A stretch of DNA of 17,937 nucleotides from Thermoproteales archaeon (GCA_027068725.1 JAMOMD010000032.1:1-17937), one strand, 5' to 3'. Counted from the stretch's first letter, positions 1 through 6,877 are shown. The notes: generated from the sequence alone by a model not told the origin. A program made the numbers and translations.

Positions 1-54
1 ACTTGACTATCGAGTTATTAGACCAGTCAGTTAATTTACAGGTACGAGAATGAG

Positions 55-62
55 TAATTAAT
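55..62 (+). promoter_or_regulatory. TATA-like box of the first gene
   Basis: The AT-only octamer taattaat is centred about 27 nt before the ATG at 86, the spacing expected for an archaeal TATA box driving a leaderless transcript. No Shine-Dalgarno-like purine tract lies before the ATG, which supports leaderless initiation. Assigned from position and composition only. Confidence 0.4.
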
Positions 63-85
63 CTAGCAAGTCCTAGTCAAGTAAA

Positions 86-865
86 ATGCAGCTCAAAGTA
101 CCGGTAACAGTAGTACTTGGAAAAATGGATAATGAACTAGCTGCCTGCATAATCGAAGGACGTAATATAAGCTTCTCAAAAATAGTAGAAGATTTACCAA
201 AAGAACTTGTAGAAGACATAGAATCGCTCGAAATCTTAGATGATACTATCAGAGGACATATAGCAATAACATCGTTTGGACATTCAACAATAAAAGCAAT
301 AGATGTAGGAAGTAGAGAAGGAACATGCTACATAACGAGAGGAGGAGAAATAACACTATTACCAACAATAGTGCTTAAGAAGCAGATAATATTCAACAAA
401 GATTTTGGGAAATGGGTTAATGTCCTATCGCTTCCAATATTTCTACAAAACATACTTAGAGAAGAATCTAGAGGAAGTATAGTAGTACTAGCATCTAGAC
501 TAGGAGAGAACCTGCATGTAAGTTTCGGATACATTGACGATATTACAGTTAGGTTGCTCAAATACTTTCTAACAAAAGTGAGACAGCTCGATAATATATC
601 TATGATAACAGCATCCTGTGTTGGCAGAATACCTCAGATGCCACTCGAGATATCCGTCATTAGTGAGGACAAATATCTTCTATTTAGAACTTACCTGAAC
701 ACGAGATATAAGACTCATGCAAAGTTCAAACTTCTTATAGTTATAGCGTCTGGAGGAAATATCGTAAAGAGATACATATCAGAAGAAATATGTGATAAGA
801 GCTTCGAGCTTGTCGATACTGCAATTGAAGAATTTTCAAAAATTATCTCAGGCTCAGTCTCCTAA
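86..865 (+). CDS. hypothetical protein, 259 aa
   Basis: I do not recognise this protein. It is 259 residues long with no signal peptide and no convincing membrane segment, so it is probably cytosolic. It looks like an alternating alpha/beta protein, with beta-like stretches such as VPVTVVLG near residues 5-12, GHIAITSFG near 57-65 and GSIVVLAS near 130-137. No Walker motif, zinc-binding cysteine cluster or nucleotide-binding glycine loop is visible. The start is an ATG with a TATA-like box about 27 nt upstream. Its last 23 bases overlap the 3' end of the convergent binding-protein gene, so the two transcripts are complementary at their ends. It is probably a real gene because the frame is long and its codon use (AGA, ATA, CTA) matches the neighbours. 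Its function is unknown. Confidence 0.7.
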   Translation: MQLKVPVTVVLGKMDNELAACIIEGRNISFSKIVEDLPKELVEDIESLEILDDTIRGHIAITSFGHSTIKAIDVGSREGTCYITRGGEITLLPTIVLKKQIIFNKDFGKWVNVLSLPIFLQNILREESRGSIVVLASRLGENLHVSFGYIDDITVRLLKYFLTKVRQLDNISMITASCVGRIPQMPLEISVISEDKYLLFRTYLNTRYKTHAKFKLLIVIASGGNIVKRYISEEICDKSFELVDTAIEEFSKIISGSVS

Positions 866-1847
866 GTGCACTAACAGTGAGCACTAACATTATACTTGTC
901 ACTACTATCAGCACGTACATTACGTATATGTACATGGTCTCTCCAGCATGTGCTATACTGCTTGACGTAGCTTGCATAGACTGCACTGCTTCCCTGACCT
1001 TGCCTACGATGTACATCATGTATTCGCTATAGGTCATGTTGAGGTTCTCGATACCGAGAATCGGAATGTACACTACTAGACCTCCTACTCGCTCTACTAG
1101 ACTATGCATGTAGTAGTCTATCTTAGTCCCACGCTGGAAGTCCGCTAGCAGGACTAGGAGTTCTCCATGTGGTAGATGAGACACCTTGACAACTTGTGAT
1201 ACTTCTCTCAGAACTATGCAGTCAAGACCTAGAGATTTCATTAGATACTGAAGTGCAGGACATGCACATATTATCGTTATTCTCTTATTCTCAATGTCTT
1301 TACGTAGCCTTTCCCCGATAATTAAGAGATTATTCTCTAGTAATTCAATTTCGTTACTAAACCTATCAATATCCTCGTGCACGACTATCTGATACTGAGG
1401 AAACTTTTTCTCTATAAGCTGTCCGACAGATTTTACTAGTGCAAGAATATTTTTTGGATAAAGCCACCATCCATGAGTATTGTTAAGATTTGTTTCAGGA
1501 TATTTTAGAAATATTAATCCATTTTTCTCATAACTCTGTAATGAAGGGACGGAGACTCCCTGCGTTTCTGCTAGACTTGCTAACCTGTACTCTAGTGGTA
1601 GATGCCAGAGTGGTACATAGATCTGTGACGATAGTACAGTCTTGACCATGCTTGTTGTGACAGGGACATAGTGCGGATTCACGTAGCCGCTAACTAGCAC
1701 GTTAATGTGTAGTAGATTTCCGAACGCTTGTCTGAGTGCATATGCCTCTACAGGGATGGTAACAGTGACATTAATGTATGCACTGGCAATAGATGTGACC
1801 TGTGCTGCTAGTATGATTAGCAGTGCAGCAATTACTCGTCTAAGCAC
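843..1847 (-). CDS. ZnuA-like metal ABC transporter substrate-binding protein with C-terminal membrane anchor
   Basis: Extracytoplasmic receptor that would capture a metal ion and pass it to the permease and ATPase encoded divergently at 1955-3537. Starts with GTG. Residues 1-23 form a hydrophobic signal peptide ending ASA. Cluster A-1 landmarks are recognisable: NPHY (57-60), matching the DPHxYEP ligand region, and NTHGWWLYPKN (123-133), matching the DPHxWLDP ligand region. In the second lobe the usual SHxAFxYF ligand motif appears as CACPALQYL (194-202), so Cys replaces the expected His, and no acidic fourth ligand is evident. A membrane helix at about 304-325, followed by RRLSLR, would anchor the protein to the cytoplasmic membrane facing outward. 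There is no lipobox. The membership is clear from sequence and context, but the metal (Zn, Mn, Fe or other) cannot be assigned. Confidence 0.8.
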   Translation of the reverse strand: MLRRVIAALLIILAAQVTSIASAYINVTVTIPVEAYALRQAFGNLLHINVLVSGYVNPHYVPVTTSMVKTVLSSQIYVPLWHLPLEYRLASLAETQGVSVPSLQSYEKNGLIFLKYPETNLNNTHGWWLYPKNILALVKSVGQLIEKKFPQYQIVVHEDIDRFSNEIELLENNLLIIGERLRKDIENKRITIICACPALQYLMKSLGLDCIVLREVSQVVKVSHLPHGELLVLLADFQRGTKIDYYMHSLVERVGGLVVYIPILGIENLNMTYSEYMMYIVGKVREAVQSMQATSSSIAHAGETMYIYVMYVLIVVTSIMLVLTVSALRRLSLR

Positions 1848-1954
1848 GGTCTAGATGCGTGGTCTTCCTGAGTATAAATGTTCTTTTCAGCATGTTCACA
1901 GCATCTTGATAGTCTAAGTCACGTTTATTACTGAACATTCCTAGTCTCGTCCCA
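1848..1954. promoter_or_regulatory. divergent promoter region of the metal transporter with repeated half-sites
   Basis: This 107-bp gap holds both promoters. A TATA-like agtataaat (1871-1879) serves the minus-strand binding protein, about 28 nt before its GTG. A tttatta (1924-1930) serves the plus-strand ATPase, about 28 nt before its GTG. A half-site is repeated three times: aatgttc (1877-1883), catgttca (1891-1898) and the inverted tgaacatt (1932-1939). Two copies touch the TATA boxes, which is where an archaeal repressor would act. A metalloregulator operator is an inference and the regulator is not in this window. Confidence 0.4.
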
Positions 1955-2719
1955 GTGACAATTCTAGAAGTTCAGGATCTGCAGATAAGGTATGGCAAGA
2001 ATGTAGTACTTGACAACGTTAGCTTCAGGATAGAACGGCCTAGTCTAGTAGCAGTAATTGGGCCAAACGGCGCTGGAAAGACCTCTCTTCTAAGAGCAAT
2101 AATAGGCCTAGTTAAGCCAAGTAAAGGAAAAGTCATAATTTTTGGACGTGACTCAACAGGAAAAGTAGCTAAGGACATTAAGGCAAGAATCGGCTATGTT
2201 CCACAGCGAGATGTGATAAACTACACAATGCCAATAACTGTACGTGACGTAATTCTATCGGGACTACTTGAGAAGATATCTCCACCAAGAACTGTCCTGT
2301 CAAGGACTGTTGAGGATAAGGTTGAGGCAATCTCTCACGAGCTAGGCATAGAAGATCTGCTTGATAGATTCTTCTCAGACCTAAGCGGTGGACAACAGCA
2401 GAGAGTACTTCTTGCACGTGCTCTTGTTAAAGATCCTGATATACTGCTTCTTGATGAGCCTCTAAGCAACGTTGATGAAGTTGGAAAATACGAAATTTTA
2501 CGACTTTTACGTAATTTAGTAACATCAGGAAAAACTGTCCTACTAGTGACACATGATATAAACATTGCAATCGAATGGGCTGACTATGTCCTACTTGTTA
2601 ATAAGGGAAGAGTCAGATTCTATAGTGCAAGAATAAGCGAAGATATGAATAAACTTAAATTACACTACCCAGAGGAGGATAGGAAAATACTACCAGGAAG
2701 ATCACCATACTGTGCATAA
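1955..2719 (+). CDS. metal ABC transporter, ATP-binding subunit (ZnuC/MntB-like)
   Basis: Cytoplasmic ATPase that powers the importer formed with the downstream permease (2722-3537) and the divergently encoded binding protein. All ABC landmarks are intact: Walker A GPNGAGKT (36-43), Q-loop Q84 in YVPQR, signature LSGGQ (143-147), Walker B ILLLDE (163-168) and switch histidine H200 in LLVTHD. The 254-residue length is normal for the family. The GTG start fits the TATA-like box at 1924-1930 and puts residue 1 just before the first beta strand (ILEVQDL). The stop is 2 nt before the permease ATG, so the two are surely co-transcribed and probably translationally coupled. Metal specificity is inferred from the partner subunits, because the ATPase itself is not diagnostic. 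Confidence 0.92.
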   Translation: MTILEVQDLQIRYGKNVVLDNVSFRIERPSLVAVIGPNGAGKTSLLRAIIGLVKPSKGKVIIFGRDSTGKVAKDIKARIGYVPQRDVINYTMPITVRDVILSGLLEKISPPRTVLSRTVEDKVEAISHELGIEDLLDRFFSDLSGGQQQRVLLARALVKDPDILLLDEPLSNVDEVGKYEILRLLRNLVTSGKTVLLVTHDINIAIEWADYVLLVNKGRVRFYSARISEDMNKLKLHYPEEDRKILPGRSPYCA

Positions 2720-2721
2720 CT

Positions 2722-3537
2722 ATGCTCGGAACTATTGTAGAGCTCATAGTAGTCTCTATACTACTTTCATTAATATCCGGATATACTTCAACATTCGCGT
2801 CTATATCTAGGTCAGAATTTCTTGTAGTAACGATTTCTCACACAGTACTTGCTGGTCTCGCAGCTCTTCTATATTCATCTTACGTATTTCATTTTCAAGT
2901 ATCTGAATTACACATGTGGCTAATTTCTATAGTAGTTGCAGTAGTTACATGTGCAGCACTTGTTAGTATTAGAGAACACGGTGAGAAAGAACTCATTGTT
3001 GCTCTAGTATTTGCATCTATGTTAAGTGTTGCAGCATTTTTCATGGCTCTTCTGCCTGGGTATCTTATTGCTAGAATGTGGAGTTTCTTAACCGGTAACA
3101 TACTGTTAGTAACACCTGACGATGTGCTAATGCTATTCTTGATATGTCTCGTCTCTTGTGTTCTCTATACGCTGTACTATAGGGAGTTTATACTAGTTTC
3201 ATACGATATGGAGTATGCTCTATCAACAGGTATCTCTGCTAGAGCTATGCTGTACATCTTATCAATGTTAATATCGATTGCTGTGCTCGCATGTGTGTAT
3301 ATTGTTGGTCTCTTTGTAACTTATGCTCTCCTGATGATTCCTGGAACAGTACTTGCTAAAGCTAGATTCAAAATAAGAGACATGACAATTATCTCAACTG
3401 TTATAACGTTGTTCTCTCTTGTCTTATCAATAATTCTTGCACTTAAGCTAAATGTTCCACCTTCAGGACTGTGTGGAATCTGTGTATGTATTTTAGCTAG
3501 TCTTACGTTTCTTGCACGTGCAATAGCTAGGCGGTAA
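2722..3537 (+). CDS. metal ABC transporter, permease subunit (ABC-3 family)
   Basis: Membrane channel subunit of the metal importer. The 271-residue protein is almost entirely hydrophobic, with about eight predicted helices (roughly residues 3-25, 32-54, 60-80, 88-115, 128-150, 172-203, 218-240 and 245-268). The segment IVGLFVTYALLMIPGTVLAKA in the third quarter matches the hallmark of ABC-3 (ZnuB/MntC/TroC-like) permeases, where a Gly-rich helix leads into LLxxPaata. It begins 2 nt after the ATPase stop, and its 3' end overlaps the convergent Thi4 gene by 11 bp. Such permeases dimerise to form the pore. The transported ion is most likely Zn, Mn or Fe but cannot be fixed from sequence. Confidence 0.88.
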   Translation: MLGTIVELIVVSILLSLISGYTSTFASISRSEFLVVTISHTVLAGLAALLYSSYVFHFQVSELHMWLISIVVAVVTCAALVSIREHGEKELIVALVFASMLSVAAFFMALLPGYLIARMWSFLTGNILLVTPDDVLMLFLICLVSCVLYTLYYREFILVSYDMEYALSTGISARAMLYILSMLISIAVLACVYIVGLFVTYALLMIPGTVLAKARFKIRDMTIISTVITLFSLVLSIILALKLNVPPSGLCGICVCILASLTFLARAIARR

Positions 3538-4345
3538 GCTCTGTGCGAGCTTCCTCTTTTTGCTCTTTCAATTCTCTGATTATGTCTTCCGCAACCTTCT
3601 TACCTGACAGTATCATTCCTCCGAATATTGGTCCCATTCTTGGAAGCTTGTAAACTGCTGCCGTTGCCATGCCCGTAGTGTAGAGACCAGGTACGACTTT
3701 CCTGCTATACTTGACTACTAGATCGTCAGCGACCTCTGGCACGGCTGGTCCTTCTCCTAGAACTTCGATCTTGGCATTCAGCTTCTTGGCAGCGATTCGG
3801 ACAACAGATGCCTCGTGTCCTGTTGCATCTACTACAACGTGTGCACGTATGAATAGGGGATCAACCCACAGGTTGGCCATTGTTACAGCAGTCCAGTTTA
3901 CCACAACTCCAGTCACTCGCTTTCTCTCCTTGTCTGTCAGTATGTCTTCGACTGTTGCTCCAAGCAGAAACTTCGCACCTGCATTTATTGCAGCTGTTGC
4001 AAGCTTTGCAATAAGCTCAGCTGGATCAACTACTAGGACGTGCTCGTCCTCTATGTACCTGATGCCGAAGTCTTTCTCGAGAATATCACGCAGCTTCTTC
4101 TGAACGACAACTGCTGGTATGAGCATTCCTCCGCCTCCAATACCACCACCAAACGATAGTCTTCGCTCGATCACGAGCGTCTTGATGCCATGTTTTGCTA
4201 GGTAGTATGCGCATGCCATACCTGAGGGGCCGGCACCGACTATGACTACGTCAACGCAGGATATGTCTAGAAGCTTGTTGAGGCCGTGCTTAATTATTGT
4301 CTGCGTTATTACACGTTCAGGAATTCCCTTTAAGTCAATTTCCAT
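3527..4345 (-). CDS. thi4: Thi4-family thiazole synthase (ADP-thiazole synthase-like)
   Basis: Thi4 enzymes build the thiazole half of thiamine as ADP-thiazole from NAD and glycine, with iron and a sulfur source, in the cytoplasm. Seen here: a dinucleotide-binding fold VDVVIVGAGPSGMACAYYLA (31-50) with the acceptor E60, the glycine-rich loop SFGGGIGGGGML (64-75), VDPAELIAKL (106-115), DATGHEASVV (173-182) and a C-terminal PGLYTTGMATAAVYKLPRMG (219-238) followed by IFGGMILSGKK. The length of 272 is typical for the archaeal form. Yeast THI4 donates sulfur from a Cys just before the MDP motif, and the sulfide-using Methanocaldococcus enzyme has His there. This protein has Trp160 (NLWVDP, codon TGG). 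It is therefore probably not a suicide enzyme, and either uses sulfide with a different active site or makes a related product. ATG start. Confidence 0.87.
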   Translation of the reverse strand: MEIDLKGIPERVITQTIIKHGLNKLLDISCVDVVIVGAGPSGMACAYYLAKHGIKTLVIERRLSFGGGIGGGGMLIPAVVVQKKLRDILEKDFGIRYIEDEHVLVVDPAELIAKLATAAINAGAKFLLGATVEDILTDKERKRVTGVVVNWTAVTMANLWVDPLFIRAHVVVDATGHEASVVRIAAKKLNAKIEVLGEGPAVPEVADDLVVKYSRKVVPGLYTTGMATAAVYKLPRMGPIFGGMILSGKKVAEDIIRELKEQKEEARTELTA

Positions 4346-4371
4346 GAGCCTCTGATGGGTCTTCTTGAGCG

Positions 4372-4384
4372 AGATATTAATAAA
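4372..4384 (-). promoter_or_regulatory. TATA-like element for thi4
   Basis: The AT-rich stretch around 4372-4384 reads TTTATTAATATC on the minus strand and lies about 30-35 nt before the Thi4 ATG at 4345. This would give a very short or absent leader. The 89-nt gap to the next gene otherwise shows nothing clear: no T-box or THI-box-like thiamine riboswitch is visible. Confidence 0.35.
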
Positions 4385-4474
4385 CTGTACGATAACAGTC
4401 TTTAGAACAAGTTCTTCATTGAACTAACAGCCTTTGTGAAATACATTTCAAGACTCTACAACTATACTCAAACG

Positions 4475-4894
4475 ATGAGTAAGCCACTCACTAGAGATCT
4501 TATGATAGCAGAGAATAGAGTAAACGCACTACTACAACTATGCTGCATGTTAGATAGAGGCGACAGTGGCTACAGATACGTGTGGAGAGTCTGTGCTACA
4601 ATGCAGCTGACAATCGATGTAGCATCCTTCATCTGCAGAAACATTGTCAAAGACCCACAGTGTGGCTCTACGCGAGAGATAGCGAAGGTTCTACACGAGA
4701 AGGGTATACTCTCTAGAGACTCCATGTACGCGCTTATCGAGCTAGAGAACATGCTAGAGTTCATGAAGAGGCTTGGCGGTCCTGAACTAATGCAGTACAT
4801 ATCGAACACCAAGGACACGATCTCGAGATACATAATGATGGTTGCACACGACTTGCTGAGATACTTAGAGAACCTGAAGACAAGGTACAGATAG
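4475..4894 (+). CDS. HepT/HEPN-like (DUF86-type) small helical protein lacking the RNase motif
   Basis: All-helical protein of 139 residues if started at ATG 4475, or 152 from an in-frame GTG at 4436. I prefer the ATG because the family-like helix starts just after it. The pattern LTIDVASFICRNIV, then a short loop, REIAKVLHEKGILS and LENMLEFMKRL, matches the HepT/DUF86 layout, in which a helix with I-x2-A-x2-I is followed by F-x2-L-x3-G-I-L and M-x2-F-R-N. HepT toxins carry an RX4-6H RNase motif right after that last helix. Here the place reads FMKRLGGPEL, with no histidine. No MNT nucleotidyltransferase antitoxin gene is adjacent. It may be a degenerate toxin or a HEPN domain reused for binding. 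The next gene, an ATPase, begins 48 nt downstream but has its own TATA-like box. The family call rests on remembered pattern and is moderate. Confidence 0.55.
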   Translation: MSKPLTRDLMIAENRVNALLQLCCMLDRGDSGYRYVWRVCATMQLTIDVASFICRNIVKDPQCGSTREIAKVLHEKGILSRDSMYALIELENMLEFMKRLGGPELMQYISNTKDTISRYIMMVAHDLLRYLENLKTRYR

Positions 4895-4906
4895 TCATAG
4901 CAGTAC

Positions 4907-4915
4907 TATATATTA
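4907..4915 (+). promoter_or_regulatory. TATA box of the first RecF-like ATPase gene
   Basis: The sequence tatatatta is centred about 32 nt before the GTG at 4943. It is the most TATA-like element in the 48-nt gap after the HEPN-like gene, and suggests the ATPase has its own promoter rather than depending only on read-through. Confidence 0.45.
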
Positions 4916-4942
4916 AGACCTCACGTAGCATCCACAACACAC

Positions 4943-6043
4943 GTGTTGACGAGATTGGTAATAGAGAACTTCAAGTGTTTTAAAACAAAACAGGAACTGA
5001 ACTTCAATAAGATAAACGTAGTCTATGGAACAAGCGGAAGCGGAAAATCGTCCATAGTCCACGCCATAAGACTAGTAATGAAAACTTACCTTCTCGATCC
5101 ACTACTCAGAGAACCTGACTACTCTATATCAAACATCGATGAGATGCTCCCAGACAGAGACATAGATAAGAAAATAAGAATTGTACTTGAAGGAAAGTTT
5201 CAACTACCATACATTCAGAAAGAAGTTAAATACGACATAGCATTAACATTATCCGTAAGCGATGGTACGCTCACAACAGGAGTTGAGATAGAAGACACAA
5301 AAATTCCACAAAGCGAGATGCTACAAGCAATGTTTTCCTACATAATAAGGGAACATACGATAGGCAAATATAGCATAAAATTCGAAGCACACTATATAAC
5401 ACATAGTATATACAATGTACGAGTTGTGTACCCCAGAATCACACTGTTTGACAAGGAGCTCTTCATAGTACTGTACCAGGACATATTCCCAAAGATACTA
5501 GAGAACAACATACACATAGTCCGAGGAGTTAGAGGATACGTAGACTACTCATTTAAACCAATGATAGAGGACGAATACACTAGAATAGTGAAGAAGCTAT
5601 TTGTAGATCCTCAAGTTAAGTACCTAGTCAGTGAAGACCTGTCAAAAGTGCTAGATAGAAAAATCCTGCTTGACCTAAGAAGAGTTGAACATTCTGAAGA
5701 ATATGTTCTTGAAGATCTTGCCATGAGGTTACCTGTATCAAGCTTAGGAACATCATTCTTCAATCTCGTACATGTGTTTACTGAACTTGAATCTCTCCCG
5801 CCTGGAGGTACACTTATAGTAGATGATTTTGATACTTATTTAAGCGATGATATACTTGAAAGAACGTGTGATGTTCTTATTAAGAGGAGTCTAGAGAAGA
5901 ACACTCAGCTGATACTAATAACTAGGTCAAGATTCGTCTATGACAATATTCGAAGTTTGATAGAGAAGAAGTATGGTAGTATTGATTATGGACTGTTCGA
6001 ATGCGTGAAAGAGGGGGCCGAATGTAAGATAGTTAAACATTAA
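4943..6043 (+). CDS. RecF/SMC-like P-loop ATPase with unusual Walker B
   Basis: Stand-alone ABC-superfamily ATPase of the RecF/SMC/OLD-like type. It opens with LTRLVIENFKCF (2-13), the typical first strand of AAA_15/AAA_23 domains, then Walker A GTSGSGKSS (29-37). A signature-like SSLG (266-269) precedes Walker B TLIVDDFDTYLS (290-301). The catalytic position after the Walker B Asp is Asp295 rather than Glu, and the switch residue, usually His in TTHS, is Arg328 in ITRS. At 366 residues there is no room for a long coiled coil, so it is not a full SMC, Rad50 or RecN. Starts GTG TTG, either of which could serve. Codon use shifts sharply along the gene (see findings). Function is unknown: DNA repair, regulation or defence are all possible. 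It shares the D-x-F-D-x2-L-S motif with the ATPase at 15102-16175. Confidence 0.75.
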   Translation: MLTRLVIENFKCFKTKQELNFNKINVVYGTSGSGKSSIVHAIRLVMKTYLLDPLLREPDYSISNIDEMLPDRDIDKKIRIVLEGKFQLPYIQKEVKYDIALTLSVSDGTLTTGVEIEDTKIPQSEMLQAMFSYIIREHTIGKYSIKFEAHYITHSIYNVRVVYPRITLFDKELFIVLYQDIFPKILENNIHIVRGVRGYVDYSFKPMIEDEYTRIVKKLFVDPQVKYLVSEDLSKVLDRKILLDLRRVEHSEEYVLEDLAMRLPVSSLGTSFFNLVHVFTELESLPPGGTLIVDDFDTYLSDDILERTCDVLIKRSLEKNTQLILITRSRFVYDNIRSLIEKKYGSIDYGLFECVKEGAECKIVKH

Positions 6044-6055
6044 CGTTTTAACATA

Positions 6056-6877
6056 TCACGCTGTTAATTTTGTATAGTATATGTATTCTTTACAGGGTAA
6101 TGGTATAATTTCCAGCGTTTTCGTATCCTTTGATAAGTCTACAAAATTCATGTAATACACGAGAGTCGATGATAAGAATACTTCTATGTTTTCTGATTTA
6201 GCTCTGTATAGTCTATAGTAGCATAACCTATGTGGTTGTTCGCTAGATTTCTCTAAGTGAGCTGTTACAATAATTTCACATGTTACGTCAGGGTGTACTC
6301 TCACTATACCGGTGTTCAATGCTGTTTTGACAAAGTTTCTATTAATAACTTCCTGTACTGCATCCCGGAGGCCAACACCTTGGCTTACTCTTCTAGCAAT
6401 GTAGTAAGCTAGTGCTTTGCTATCAGTCATCTTGCCTATGTCTATTGTTCTGTTAAGAGCATCTGCTATCTTGTCCTTATACACGGCACCATTATGCGCA
6501 AGGACTACCTTTGATCCATCCTCTATACTTATCATGTACGGATGTGCATGTTCAGGTCCTAGCGGTTCTCCCGTGCTTGCTGCTCTAACGTGTAGGAGTA
6601 GCACAATGATATCATTATTACTTGTGTTTGATAGAATTGTATCGAACGTGTTATTAACTAGCTTAGAGTCTTCATATATAGCTTTTCCGGATTTTGTAAA
6701 TATTTCAATTCCTTTTGATAAGTTTAGATAGTATACTCCCCACCCGTCAGGATGATTGTCATCTATTCCACTTAAGATACCATAAGCATCGCATCTCGAT
6801 ACTTCTAGCATTAGTCTAAGAAGGTCACGTATTACTGCTCTGTTTGCTGATCCTGTGTATAGGAAGAATCTGCACAT
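6056..6877 (-). CDS. class II glutamine amidotransferase (GATase_4-like)
   Basis: N-terminal-nucleophile amidotransferase domain protein. Met1 is followed directly by Cys2, the expected nucleophile after Met removal. Further landmarks are HPDGWG (42-47), the substrate-binding arginine in HVRAAS (R98), AHPY (111-114) and AHNG (127-130). The length of 273 fits the stand-alone YafJ/EgtC-like group, which lacks a fused synthase domain. The true substrate is unknown: such proteins hydrolyse glutamine or another gamma-glutamyl amide. Its ATG lies 6 nt downstream of the stop of the MoeA-PBP gene on the same strand and no promoter space separates them, so the two form an operon. This hints at, but does not prove, a role linked to molybdopterin or to cofactor modification. 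The 3' end faces the RecF-like ATPase with a 12-nt gap. Confidence 0.85.
   Translation of the reverse strand: MCRFFLYTGSANRAVIRDLLRLMLEVSRCDAYGILSGIDDNHPDGWGVYYLNLSKGIEIFTKSGKAIYEDSKLVNNTFDTILSNTSNNDIIVLLLHVRAASTGEPLGPEHAHPYMISIEDGSKVVLAHNGAVYKDKIADALNRTIDIGKMTDSKALAYYIARRVSQGVGLRDAVQEVINRNFVKTALNTGIVRVHPDVTCEIIVTAHLEKSSEQPHRLCYYRLYRAKSENIEVFLSSTLVYYMNFVDLSKDTKTLEIIPLPCKEYIYYTKLTA

Noticed and set aside
3711..4103. 130-codon open frame on the plus strand
   Set aside because: Antisense to Thi4; Ser/Thr/Ala-rich composition with no recognisable motif.
4346..4435. Thiamine (TPP) riboswitch upstream of thi4
   Set aside because: No conserved CUGAGA/ACCUGA-like core is visible, and the predicted leader is only a few nucleotides long.
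4943..6043. Full SMC, Rad50 or RecN protein
   Set aside because: Only 366 residues, no zinc hook and no long coiled coil, so it is a compact RecF-like ATPase.
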